Shown here in pieces: positions 9,658 to 17,906 of a stretch of DNA of 64,000 bases (positions are counted from its first letter, which is position 1; each line of letters opens with the position of its first letter). The position numbers and the translations under genes are program-made. Source of the stretch: Flavobacterium sp. Leaf82 (GTDB lineage: Bacteria; Bacteroidota; Bacteroidia; Flavobacteriales; Flavobacteriaceae); contig NZ_LMMA01000023.1 in assembly GCF_001422725.1 (NCBI RefSeq), forward strand, positions 151,593-215,592. The letters run 5' to 3'. The notes under the pieces are model-generated. The model saw only the letters and a list, made by a program, of their open reading frames with translations, searched no databases and was not told the DNA's origin.

Positions 9658-10536
9658 ATGAATATAAAAAGATCAGAACTCAAGAAGATTCTTCAAAAAG
9701 TAGAAGATAAAAATTTATCTTTCCGTGTTTTTGATTTAGAAAAAGAAGCTGTAAAAACGTATCAGCAACCGCATAAAAACGATCACTTTTTTATTATAAT
9801 TGTAGAAACCGGAAAAGTTGAAATACAAATCGAAGACAAAATTCATTTTCTTAAAGCAGGAAAAATTTCTATTATTTTTCCGGAGCAAATTTGTTTTATA
9901 TCTAATTTCAGTGATGATTTGACCGGTAAAATAATTTTATTCGAAGAGGTATTATTTTGTTCTGATATATTAAAAAATGAATTAAGTCCTTATAATGTAA
10001 ATCTTTCTGCAAACCTTAATTGTACAGCACTTCCTGACCCAGAATTTGAAGAAGCAATTACTCTTGTAAAAAGCATTCAGAATATTTATAATAAACCCAG
10101 TCTTGTCAAAAAAGAGCAAGCCCGCTTTTACATCAAAGTTTTTTTATTGGGACTTATAGAATCCGTTCATGGACAACATCCTGTATTGCATCAAAAAACA
10201 AATCAGCATGTTTATATTGGTTTTAAAAAACTATTAAATCAACAATATCGAAGTGAGCGAACTGTACAGTATTATGCTTCGCAACTTTCGATCAGTCCAA
10301 AAAAACTCAATGAAATAACAAAAAAACATTGTGGTGAAACTGCTATAAATGCCATTCATAATCGGATATTGACAGAAATTAAACGCCAATTATTATTCTC
10401 TGATCTCTCACACAAAGAAATCTCTTTCGATTTGGGATTTAGTTCTCCATCAGCCCTGAATAAATTTGTACGCGCAAAACTCAAAGAGACTCCTACGGAA
10501 CTTCAGCAGGAATTGGCGCAAATTTATACCGCATAG
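9658..10536 (+). CDS. AraC-family transcriptional regulator
   Basis: The ATG at 9658 is preferred over an in-frame TTG three bases earlier. The N-terminal ~150 residues form a cupin-like sensor (DHFFIIIVETGKVEIQIEDKIHFLKAGKISIIFPEQ). The C-terminal ~100 residues are the double helix-turn-helix of AraC/XylS proteins (VQYYASQLSISPKKLNEITKKHCGETA; KEISFDLGFSSPSALNKFVRAKLKETP). The gene lies 69 bases upstream of an iron alcohol dehydrogenase in the same direction, so it probably controls that enzyme. The ligand is unknown. Confidence 0.88.
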   Translation: MNIKRSELKKILQKVEDKNLSFRVFDLEKEAVKTYQQPHKNDHFFIIIVETGKVEIQIEDKIHFLKAGKISIIFPEQICFISNFSDDLTGKIILFEEVLFCSDILKNELSPYNVNLSANLNCTALPDPEFEEAITLVKSIQNIYNKPSLVKKEQARFYIKVFLLGLIESVHGQHPVLHQKTNQHVYIGFKKLLNQQYRSERTVQYYASQLSISPKKLNEITKKHCGETAINAIHNRILTEIKRQLLFSDLSHKEISFDLGFSSPSALNKFVRAKLKETPTELQQELAQIYTA

Positions 10537-10572
10537 TCTTGTTTGTATAACATCCTGCCCTGGCTTCACATC

Positions 10573-10580
10573 TAACTTTG
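10573..10580 (+). promoter_or_regulatory. Candidate -7 promoter box of the alcohol dehydrogenase gene
   Basis: TAACTTTG matches TAnnTTTG and lies 25 bases before the ATG at 10606. A TTTG at 10542-10545 is 27 bases upstream, longer than the usual spacing, which would suit an activator-dependent promoter. Confidence 0.45.
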
Positions 10581-10605
10581 CATCAATAATTAAATACTAT
10601 TAAAG

Positions 10606-11775
10606 ATGAGCAAATTATTTGTTGCAGGAGAAGTTTTCCATGGTCCCGGAAGCCTTGAAGAATTAAAAAACATAAAAGGTAAAAAAGCTTTTGTCGTAAC
10701 CGGCGGAAGTTCTATGAAAAAAAGCGGAACGCTGGACAAAGCTCTGGCATTTTTGAACGAAGCAGGAATAGAAACTTTTGTATTTGATGGTGTCGAAGAA
10801 GATCCGTCATCAGCAACCAGTTTTAAAGGTGCAGAAGCCATGCGCGAGTTTCAGCCAGACTGGATCGTAGGTATTGGCGGATGTTCTGCAATTGATGCTG
10901 CAAAAACAATGTGGATTTTCTATGAACACCCAAATACTGAATTTGATTCACTTATTAAACCTTTTAACGTACCAACACTTAGAAATAAAGCAAAATTTAT
11001 TGCAATTCCTTCTACTAGCGGAACTGGAACTGAAACAACAGGTTTGGCTGTAATTACAGATCGCGAAAAAGGAGTAAAATACCCAATTGTATCGTATGAA
11101 TTAACGCCGGATATCGCCATAATCGATGGAGAAATTTGTGCTTCAATGCCAGCTCACGTAACATCGAATACAGGATTAGATGCTTTAACACATTGTGTAG
11201 AAGCTTATGTTTCTAATATTGATGATAATTTTGCTGATGTATTAGCAAAAGGCGGATTACAAATTGTTTTTGATAATCTGGAAGAAGCAGTTAAAAACCC
11301 ATTAAATATTACAGCACGTCAAAACATGCACGATGCTTCATTCATGGGAGGTTTGGCTTTTAATAATGCGTGGTTAGGTATTGTTCACTCGTTATCTCAT
11401 CAGGTTGGTGCATTATATGGCATCCCGCATGGTTGTGCAAACGCAATTTTCCTTCCTAACGTTATTCGCTATAATGCTGTGGCTACTACTAAATTTCCAT
11501 CGTTAGCAAAAGTAATCGGACTTGAAACAGCCGAAGAATTGGCGCAGGAAATTGAAGGATTAAGAAAAAGAGTCAACAATATTTCTTCTATAAAAGAGTT
11601 TGGAATTTCAAAAGAAGACTGGATAAAAAACCTGGATTACATTGCAAACAATGCATTAATTGATCCATGTACCGGTTTTAACCCAAGAGTAACAAATCTG
11701 GAAGATCTAAAAGACATTTATAATGCTTGTTACGAAGGTATTGTTTATACAAATGAAGCAGTAGTTTTAAACTAA
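10606..11775 (+). CDS. Iron-containing alcohol dehydrogenase
   Basis: This 389-residue protein has a typical group III alcohol dehydrogenase layout. An N-terminal nucleotide-binding half carries GIGGCSAIDAAK (about 89-100) and PSTSGTGTETT. A helical C-terminal half carries the metal ligands D192 and H196 (GLDALTHCVEAY), H261 (IVHSLSHQ) and H275 (GIPHGCANA). The spacing matches FucO-like enzymes. It interconverts an alcohol and aldehyde with NAD(P)H in the cytoplasm; the substrate cannot be told. It is flanked upstream by an AraC regulator and downstream by a strong terminator, so it is a single-gene unit. Confidence 0.93.
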   Translation: MSKLFVAGEVFHGPGSLEELKNIKGKKAFVVTGGSSMKKSGTLDKALAFLNEAGIETFVFDGVEEDPSSATSFKGAEAMREFQPDWIVGIGGCSAIDAAKTMWIFYEHPNTEFDSLIKPFNVPTLRNKAKFIAIPSTSGTGTETTGLAVITDREKGVKYPIVSYELTPDIAIIDGEICASMPAHVTSNTGLDALTHCVEAYVSNIDDNFADVLAKGGLQIVFDNLEEAVKNPLNITARQNMHDASFMGGLAFNNAWLGIVHSLSHQVGALYGIPHGCANAIFLPNVIRYNAVATTKFPSLAKVIGLETAEELAQEIEGLRKRVNNISSIKEFGISKEDWIKNLDYIANNALIDPCTGFNPRVTNLEDLKDIYNACYEGIVYTNEAVVLN

Positions 11776-11793
11776 TTCTGACAAACAGAGATC

Positions 11794-11830
11794 AAAAAAG
11801 CCAGACATTTTTCAATGTCTGGCTTTTTTT
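11794..11830. terminator. Strong bidirectional terminator
   Basis: AAAAAAGCCAGACAT pairs perfectly with ATGTCTGGCTTTTTT around a short loop. It separates the convergent alcohol dehydrogenase and msrA genes. Confidence 0.92.
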
Positions 11831-11855
11831 AGTAATAGCGAATAAAATTATCTCC

Positions 11856-12353
11856 TTAAGATAAAAACGAAGTACCAAATCGCTCAAAATGGCACGTATA
11901 CCCATTTGGATGTTTGATAAGATAATCCTGATGATAGTTTTCAGCAGTCCAAAATTTAGTAAAAGGCTCCAGGGTTGTAACAACTTTACCGGGCCATTTT
12001 GCCGATTGATCGACGATCTGAATTACTTCATCAGCAATTTGTTTTTCTTCTTCATCTTGAATAAAAATAGCTGATCTGTAACTTGAACCTCTGTCATTTC
12101 CTTGCTTGTCTACCGTAGTTGGATCATGCATTCTGAAAAAGTAATCTAACAGTTCTTTAAAAGAGGTTTGTTCAGGATCATACGTAATTTCGATTCCTTC
12201 AGCATGTCCCGGATGGTTTTCGTAAGTTGGATTTTCATTGTTTCCGCCAATGTACCCAACCTCAGTATCTTTTACCCCCGGACGTACACGAAACAGCTCT
12301 TCCATGCCCCAAAAACACCCGCCGGCTATATAAGCTTTTTTTAAATTTTCCAT
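11856..12353 (-). CDS. msrA: Peptide methionine-S-sulfoxide reductase MsrA
   Basis: The start is the ATG at 12353 ([12 protein letters not shown]); the frame extends seven codons further only through a TTG. The protein is 165 residues and carries the MsrA active-site motif GGCFWGMEE with catalytic Cys13, followed by [23 protein letters not shown] and FFRMHDPT. MsrA reduces methionine-S-sulfoxide in oxidised proteins using thioredoxin. There is no signal peptide, so the enzyme should be cytoplasmic. It is read toward the alcohol dehydrogenase and shares its terminator. Confidence 0.96.
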   Translation of the reverse strand: MENLKKAYIAGGCFWGMEELFRVRPGVKDTEVGYIGGNNENPTYENHPGHAEGIEITYDPEQTSFKELLDYFFRMHDPTTVDKQGNDRGSSYRSAIFIQDEEEKQIADEVIQIVDQSAKWPGKVVTTLEPFTKFWTAENYHQDYLIKHPNGYTCHFERFGTSFLS

Positions 12354-12617
12354 ATATTTTATTTTTAAAATCAATTATTCAGCTACATTCTTCAAAGACA
12401 TTTAATAGCTGAAAATGTTTATTCTTAGACAATCATCTCAAGTTTAGATGGTATTATATAGTACTAATATAGATATTTCTTAGAGAATTATACCTGTTTA
12501 AAGTGTTATTTGAATTGATTTATACCTTAACAAATTGATAATCTACAGTTTTTGAACCGTCTTAAATTATGTAATAAATTAAAAAAAAGGGTTTATATAA
12601 TCCTTTATTTAGCTCTA

Positions 12618-14033
12618 TTAACTTGTCAGTTCATTAATCATTCCGTTAAAAATAAAACCATGAAAAGGCAAAACAGAATACCAATATAGTTTACCCAATA
12701 TTCCCTTAGGCTTGAAGGTTGCTGCCTGATACAAGGTATTATTAAAAATTTTAAATTCCAGCCATGCTTCACCGGGCAATCTCATTTCGGCATATAAAAT
12801 TAACTTTCCCTGCTCCTTATTTGCATATACCACACGCCAAAAATCAAGAACATCTCCTGCATGAATCTCATGTTTACTCGTTCTCCCGCGTCTGGCACCT
12901 ACGCCTCCAAAAATCTTATCGATAAAGCCGCGCAGACTCCATAACCAGTCTCCATAATACCATCCGGTTTCTCCGCCAATAGACCAAATTTTAGAAATAG
13001 TAGAATTCCTGTCAATGATCTTTCTTTTTCTTCTGTCAATAAAACAATCTTTTTTAGGTACCTTGAGATAATAAGCGACACTACCTTTAAACTGTCCGCT
13101 GATTTGTGAATCTTTCCAGCTCGAAGCAACTGCATCTTCATCAATCTTTATATGCGCTCTTTGCAATGCCTGATTGTAACTCATTGGCTTGACATTTAAT
13201 AAGTCATTAATTCTATTGTCACTGCAAACGACTTCTACTTTCATACTGCTTACTAACGCCGAAGCCAGTTTAAAAGAAGTCGAAGTAATAAAATACAGCC
13301 AGTATGAGGACAATTTAGGCGTCATAACCGGTAGTGTATAAATATATCTTTTCAGTTTTTTTGCCTCGGCAAACTGCAGCAACATCTCTTTATAGGTAAG
13401 AATATCCGGACCACCAATATCAAAATTTTCGTTATACGTTTTAGGATTTAGCAATGATCGTATTAAAAATTCTAAAACATCTGCAATAGCAATAGGCTGA
13501 CATCTTGTATTAAGCCATTTTGGTGTAATCATTACAGGCAATTTATGAACAAGATCACGTATAATTTCAAAAGAAGCACTTCCGGAACCTACAATAATTC
13601 CCGCTCTTAAAGTGGTAGTTGCTGTTTTACCCGTTTTTAGAATTTCTTCTACGGCTTTTCTGGAAGTTAAATGTTTAGACAGCGATTTGTCATTGACAAT
13701 TCCGCTTAAATAAATAATTTGTTTGGCTTTTGTCTGGTTTATTTTGTCTTTAAAATAATTAGCCGAAATACTTTCAAGCTCATCATAATTTGCCGCACCG
13801 GACATGGAATGAATTAAATAATAAGCAGCATCGATATCATCAGGAATCTTTACTAAACTTTGCGGATCTAAAAAATCAACCTCAATAAGCTGTATGTTTT
13901 TTGCCTCTTTTTCAGGATAATAAAACCTGTTTTTATCCCTTACGCAACAAATTACTTCATGCCCCTGTTCAAGCAATAAAGGTAAAAGCCTTTTGCCTAT
14001 ATATCCTGTTGCGCCTGTTAATAGAATTTTCAT
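12618..14033 (-). CDS. NAD(P)-binding epimerase-like protein with C-terminal DUF2867 domain
   Basis: This 471-residue protein opens with a Rossmann nucleotide-binding motif (LLTGATGYIGKRLL) and an atypical short-chain dehydrogenase domain (about 1-290; AAYYLIHSMSGAANYDELE). A DUF2867 beta domain follows from about residue 310 (WSIGGETGWYYGDWLWSLRGFIDKIFGGVGARRGR). Proteins of this build (YbjT-like) are predicted oxidoreductases with no defined substrate. The start is ten bases downstream of the SDR gene stop at 14044, so the two form an operon. Confidence 0.85.
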   Translation of the reverse strand: MKILLTGATGYIGKRLLPLLLEQGHEVICCVRDKNRFYYPEKEAKNIQLIEVDFLDPQSLVKIPDDIDAAYYLIHSMSGAANYDELESISANYFKDKINQTKAKQIIYLSGIVNDKSLSKHLTSRKAVEEILKTGKTATTTLRAGIIVGSGSASFEIIRDLVHKLPVMITPKWLNTRCQPIAIADVLEFLIRSLLNPKTYNENFDIGGPDILTYKEMLLQFAEAKKLKRYIYTLPVMTPKLSSYWLYFITSTSFKLASALVSSMKVEVVCSDNRINDLLNVKPMSYNQALQRAHIKIDEDAVASSWKDSQISGQFKGSVAYYLKVPKKDCFIDRRKRKIIDRNSTISKIWSIGGETGWYYGDWLWSLRGFIDKIFGGVGARRGRTSKHEIHAGDVLDFWRVVYANKEQGKLILYAEMRLPGEAWLEFKIFNNTLYQAATFKPKGILGKLYWYSVLPFHGFIFNGMINELTS

Positions 14034-14043
14034 TTTTTATTGC

Positions 14044-14727
14044 TTATATTTTAAAACTAACCAAACCATAATCCATTTGAAAAATCTGACCTGAAATTGA
14101 TCCTGCCGCTTTAGAAATAAGATAATCTGCCATTTGGGCAACTTCATCAGGTTTTAAATAATTTTTAAGCGGATGACGCTCTATCATATTTTCTTTCATA
14201 CGGTCATTTCGCAAAATCGAAGCAGATAATGTAGTTTCAGTAATAGTTGGTGCAATGGCATTAATGCGAATTACAGCAGCCAACTCTGCGCCCAATGATT
14301 TTACAAGACCTTCTACTCCACCTTTTGCAACAGCAATACTGGCATGAAAAGGCATTCCTAATTTTACTGCAACCGTACTAAAAAGAACAATCGACGGATT
14401 TGTACTTCTTTTTAAAACTGGCAGATAATGCTGTATAACTTTTATAGCGCCAATAACATTAATCTCAAAATCGTTTCTGAAATCATCAATACTCAAACTC
14501 AAAATAGGTTTTAGGTTTATAGATCCCGGACAATAAATAAGAGAATCGATATTTTCAATTTCAGGAAGATTATCACTCAAAACATTTAGCGAATAATGAA
14601 TTAAATTAGGATGGGTAATTTCAGGAGCTGTCCTGCTGATGTTATAAACCTGCTTAGTTTCTAATTGCTGCAGCAATATTGCACTGCCAATCCCTTTGCT
14701 GCCTCCAATAATTAATACTTTTTCCAT
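14044..14727 (-). CDS. Short-chain dehydrogenase/reductase
   Basis: This 227-residue protein has the cofactor loop GGSKGIGSAI, LIYCPGSINL in place of NNAG, and a C-terminal substrate loop plus GQIFQMDYG ending. The usual YxxxK is modified: after LFSTVAVKLGMPFHASIAVAKGGVEGL the catalytic Tyr position reads His/Ser, although the following Lys is kept. It is the first gene of a two-gene minus-strand operon with the DUF2867 protein. The divergent neighbour is a TIGR03643 protein, a family often found with such SDR genes. Confidence 0.85.
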   Translation of the reverse strand: MEKVLIIGGSKGIGSAILLQQLETKQVYNISRTAPEITHPNLIHYSLNVLSDNLPEIENIDSLIYCPGSINLKPILSLSIDDFRNDFEINVIGAIKVIQHYLPVLKRSTNPSIVLFSTVAVKLGMPFHASIAVAKGGVEGLVKSLGAELAAVIRINAIAPTITETTLSASILRNDRMKENMIERHPLKNYLKPDEVAQMADYLISKAAGSISGQIFQMDYGLVSFKI

Positions 14728-14899
14728 TTTATTTATTTAGATTAAAGGTCCGTTTCTTTATCGTACTTAATAATAAGAGCATTTACACCTTAAAGATAGT
14801 GATTGTTTAACTTTTATTGGATAACATTAAACAAAATAAATCTAATTAATTACCTTAGCAGTATTGTAGAAATTTTTTTAGTCCAAAAAGCTTATTGGT

Positions 14900-15190
14900 A
14901 TGAACACAAAACAAAGTAATTTTTCTGTCCTTGAACTGGATCGTATAATTGAAATGGCATGGGAAGACAGAACCACTTTTGATGCTATAAAATTTCAATT
15001 TAATTTGACCGAAGCCGATGTAAAGGCTTTAATGAAAAAAGAATTGAAATTTAGCAGTTATAAATTATGGCGTAAACGTGTTGAGAACTGCAAAACAAAA
15101 CATGCAGCAAAACGTCCTGCCGAAATCAATCGTTTTAAATGCAACAGACAGCGTGCAATTTCTAACAATAAAATTTCAAAACGCAGCTAA
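14900..15190 (+). CDS. TIGR03643/DUF2805 family protein
   Basis: The protein is 96 residues. The core LDRIIEMAWEDRTTFDAIKFQFNLTEADVKALMKKELKFSSYKLWRKRV is diagnostic of the TIGR03643 (DUF2805) family, which resembles a small helix-turn-helix domain. The strongly basic tail suggests nucleic-acid binding (inference). From general knowledge the family often lies beside photolyase/cryptochrome and SDR genes. Here only the SDR partners are present, divergently oriented across a 172-base gap. Confidence 0.88.
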   Translation: MNTKQSNFSVLELDRIIEMAWEDRTTFDAIKFQFNLTEADVKALMKKELKFSSYKLWRKRVENCKTKHAAKRPAEINRFKCNRQRAISNNKISKRS

Positions 15191-15223
15191 AAATGAACTG
15201 AATCGTAGTGATTCAAAATCAGT

Positions 15224-16243
15224 CTAATTTTTTTGGAAATAAAGATAATTAGTTGTGTTACCTGTATTACGCAATCGTATTTGCGAATTATTAAATTCAA
15301 ATAATGCCCAACTATTATTTAATTTACTGAGCAATCCTGAACTAAAATTTAGTTGCAATGTCCTAACATTATACTGCAATGTAGTTTCCCACTGACCTGT
15401 TTCTGAAACTGCCCCTTTTGTTGCCACTACTGATTTATCACTTTTAAATAAAAATGAATATCCTGCATAAGACAATGTTTTTTCTGAACCATCAAAAAAA
15501 TAAGGAATCTCCCAGGAACCATTTGTTATGGTCTGCGCAAAATCAAGTGTTGCAATGTTATTTTCAGGACAATAATCAATAGCATATTTGATTGCATTTT
15601 CAAACTCTGAATTGTTCTGAATAGATTTTATCTGATTATTATAATCTGCTATCGAAATAGGATATTTTAAAGAAATATATTCACTTGATTTTAAATTCTT
15701 TATAAAATTAAAGAATGCCTGATCGCTAATTATTGATTGAGAACTTGCAATTTGATTAGCACTGTTATACGTATTTATCGTGATAGGATAATTGATCTTT
15801 AACCCATTTATTTTCGATAAAAGATCCGGATAAAGATTCCAATAGGCAATTAAAGAATCAAAATCAGCCTGATTTGGAATCAATTTTTCGATATAATTAT
15901 AATACACCATTGTTACCGGAAAATTTATAGTAACAATATCATCATCATAAGTACTTGCATTAATATTATCTATTACTTTTTGATAATCTGCTGCGGTATT
16001 AAGTGCGATTTGGTTGTTGTTAACAATAACGGTATAAGGGAGTTTAATGGTACAATAACTAGAACCATCGATAAAATTATCCTGCACAGTCTGAACCATT
16101 GCGACTCTTTGCAAGTACGTGGTAAGAGGCGAAACATTAGTAATTGTTCCTGGTGCGTTATTACTTTGCTCGTCTATTTCGCTTTGACAAGAGAGTAAGA
16201 GCAGAACAACTGCCAGTGATAAATATTTTTTCAAACTGAACAT
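15224..16243 (-). CDS. Lipoprotein with four internal repeats, function unknown
   Basis: This 339-residue protein has a lipobox at LLLLSC (Cys19). Four repeats of about 30-35 residues lie at roughly 64-93, 103-132, 147-181 and 189-219. Each follows the pattern (I/L)-x-(F/L/Y)-P-(I/V/Y)-(T/S)-(I/V/M)...Y/N-N...I...-(D/E)-(F/Y)-x-x-(A/V/L)-I. The C-terminal ~100 residues look like a small beta domain (GSWEIPYFFDG...YSFLFKSDKSV...GQWETT). I do not know the family. Its start faces a conserved ECF-type promoter motif on the minus strand (16367-16395), shared with the adjacent FecI/FecR system, so it likely belongs to that regulon. Confidence 0.8.
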   Translation of the reverse strand: MFSLKKYLSLAVVLLLLSCQSEIDEQSNNAPGTITNVSPLTTYLQRVAMVQTVQDNFIDGSSYCTIKLPYTVIVNNNQIALNTAADYQKVIDNINASTYDDDIVTINFPVTMVYYNYIEKLIPNQADFDSLIAYWNLYPDLLSKINGLKINYPITINTYNSANQIASSQSIISDQAFFNFIKNLKSSEYISLKYPISIADYNNQIKSIQNNSEFENAIKYAIDYCPENNIATLDFAQTITNGSWEIPYFFDGSEKTLSYAGYSFLFKSDKSVVATKGAVSETGQWETTLQYNVRTLQLNFSSGLLSKLNNSWALFEFNNSQIRLRNTGNTTNYLYFQKN

Positions 16244-16366
16244 ATTTATATTTTTACAAAGGTAATAAAATTAAAAGAAAATGGTTTTTAATAAATTCGA
16301 CATCAAGGTTGTTGATCATTTTCCTTGATACTAAATTAACAAAATACAATAGCATTTTATACTCTA

Positions 16367-16395
16367 TAAAACAATCAGCTTTACTTTTACCCTAC
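16367..16395 (-). promoter_or_regulatory. ECF-sigma promoter copy 1 (toward the repeat lipoprotein)
   Basis: On the minus strand the sequence reads GTAGGGTAA, 13 bases, TGTTTTA. The same two blocks with exactly 13 bases between them recur three more times nearby (16960, 20510, 21761). It lies about 124 bases before the lipoprotein start. Confidence 0.7.
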
Positions 16396-16441
16396 TTAAA
16401 TTAAAAACAAATACTTTTACATCGTATAAATCGAAATCCAA

Positions 16442-16957
16442 ATGCCACTTAAAAACCAATCAAATACTTGTGATGAAATAATTTTTTCCTCTTTTTTTAA
16501 AAGTCACATAAAAGCACTTAGGAATTTTCTTTTTTACAAATTTGGCAATATTGACCAGGCAGATGATCTGGCGCAGGAAGCCTTTGTAAAACTTTGGCAA
16601 AACTGTGCTTCGGTACCAATAGAAAAAGCAAAGTCTTATATTTATACTGTTGCCAATAATAGCAGTCTCAACGAAATTGCGCACCAGAAAGTAGTCTTGA
16701 AATATGAAAAAAACTTCACAGGTTTGGATAAAACAAATGAAAGCCCGGAATATCTTCTGGAGGAAAAACAGTTTCAGACCAAACTTTTGAAAGCCATTGA
16801 AAATTTAAACGAAAAACAGCGCATTGCTTTTTTGATGCACAGAATTGATGGAAAAAAATACAGCGAAATTGCCTTAGACTTAAATATTAGCGTAAAGGCA
16901 GTCGAAAAACGCATTCATCTGGCTTTGTTAAGTCTGCGTAAAGAAATTGATTTATAA
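16442..16957 (+). CDS. ECF RNA polymerase sigma factor (FecI-like)
   Basis: This 171-residue protein has sigma region 2 (FLFYKFGNIDQADDLAQEAFVKLWQ, about residues 33-57) and sigma region 4 (LNEKQRIAFLMHRIDGKKYSEIALDLNISVKAVEKRIHLAL, about 121-163). Region 3 is absent, as in ECF factors. The genes that follow encode a FecR anti-sigma and a TonB receptor with an STN domain, the classical cell-surface signalling trio. The likely target promoter, GTAGGGTAA-N13-TGTTTTA, is inferred from four copies in this 5.4-kb neighbourhood. Confidence 0.93.
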   Translation: MPLKNQSNTCDEIIFSSFFKSHIKALRNFLFYKFGNIDQADDLAQEAFVKLWQNCASVPIEKAKSYIYTVANNSSLNEIAHQKVVLKYEKNFTGLDKTNESPEYLLEEKQFQTKLLKAIENLNEKQRIAFLMHRIDGKKYSEIALDLNISVKAVEKRIHLALLSLRKEIDL

Positions 16958-16959
16958 AA

Positions 16960-16988
16960 GTAGGGTAAACTTAGTTCTAATTGTTTTA
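16960..16988 (+). promoter_or_regulatory. ECF-sigma promoter copy 2 (fecR-receptor operon)
   Basis: GTAGGGTAA, 13 bases, TGTTTTA lies in the 49-base gap between the sigma and fecR genes, with the second block ending 18 bases before the fecR ATG. It would let the sigma factor drive its own anti-sigma and receptor while the sigma gene itself has a separate promoter. Confidence 0.7.
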
Positions 16989-17006
16989 ATAATATAGTAC
17001 CACAAA

Positions 17007-17906
17007 ATGAAAGAAAATCGCTTATTAGCAAAATGGCTCAACGATGATTTATCTCCGGATGAATTAGCTGAATTTGAGGCTAGCCCCGATTTTGAGAAAT
17101 ACCAAAAGATAAAGAATTACACCAAACATTTACAAATAGATGATCTGGATGAAAATACTATGCTGTCTAACATTTTGAGTCAGAAGAAAATGACGCCAAA
17201 AGTGGTTCCTTTATACAAAAAATGGATGTTTCGAGCCGCAGCAATATTTGTGTTAGCGCTTGGAATAACCTTTGTGATGAAATTTTTTGTACCGCAAACG
17301 CAAACAGCAGATTTTGGAGAAAGAACCACTTTTTCGTTACCCGATAATTCTGAAGTTGTGTTAAACTCAGGTTCTGAGATCAACTACAAAAAATGGAACT
17401 GGGACAACAACAGGCATCTGGAACTAGAAGGTGAAGCGTATTTTAGAGTCGCTAAAGGACGACGCTTTGAAGTGCAGACTGATCTGGGAAAAGTGACGGT
17501 TTTGGGAACTCAATTTAACGTTAAAGCCAGAAAAAACAGGTTTGATGTGGTGTGTTACGAAGGACGTGTAAAAGTGAATTATAGCAACACTCAAATTGTA
17601 TTAACGCACGGTCAAAGTGTTCGTTTTGAAAACGGAAAGCAAGTTAAAATGAGTGTAAATTCGCTGAAACCGGAATGGATCGACAATCAAATATGTTTTA
17701 ATAAAGAAAACATCAGAACGTTATTAGACGAAGTAGAAAGGCAATATAATGTTAAGATCGAATTGAATTCGAAAGATACAATTTCGTTATTTACAGGAAA
17801 ATTGCCCGCTAAAGACCTGGATACTGCTTTGCAGATTATTAGTACAACCTATCATTTAGAGGCCAAAAAAGTCTCAAAAAATAAAATAATATTTGACGAA
17901 AAATAA
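17007..17906 (+). CDS. FecR-family anti-sigma factor
   Basis: This 299-residue protein has a cytoplasmic N-terminal part (about 1-70), one membrane helix (AAAIFVLALGITFVMKFF, about 77-94) and a periplasmic FecR domain. That domain includes TTFSLPDNSEVVLNSGSEINY, LEGEAYFRVAKG and KVTVLGTQFNVKA. The C-terminal DUF4974-like part (TLLDEVERQYNVKIE) is expected to contact the receptor STN domain. FecR proteins hold or activate their ECF sigma in response to ligand-loaded receptor. The stop codon is directly followed by the receptor ATG, indicating tight co-translation. Confidence 0.93.
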   Translation: MKENRLLAKWLNDDLSPDELAEFEASPDFEKYQKIKNYTKHLQIDDLDENTMLSNILSQKKMTPKVVPLYKKWMFRAAAIFVLALGITFVMKFFVPQTQTADFGERTTFSLPDNSEVVLNSGSEINYKKWNWDNNRHLELEGEAYFRVAKGRRFEVQTDLGKVTVLGTQFNVKARKNRFDVVCYEGRVKVNYSNTQIVLTHGQSVRFENGKQVKMSVNSLKPEWIDNQICFNKENIRTLLDEVERQYNVKIELNSKDTISLFTGKLPAKDLDTALQIISTTYHLEAKKVSKNKIIFDEK

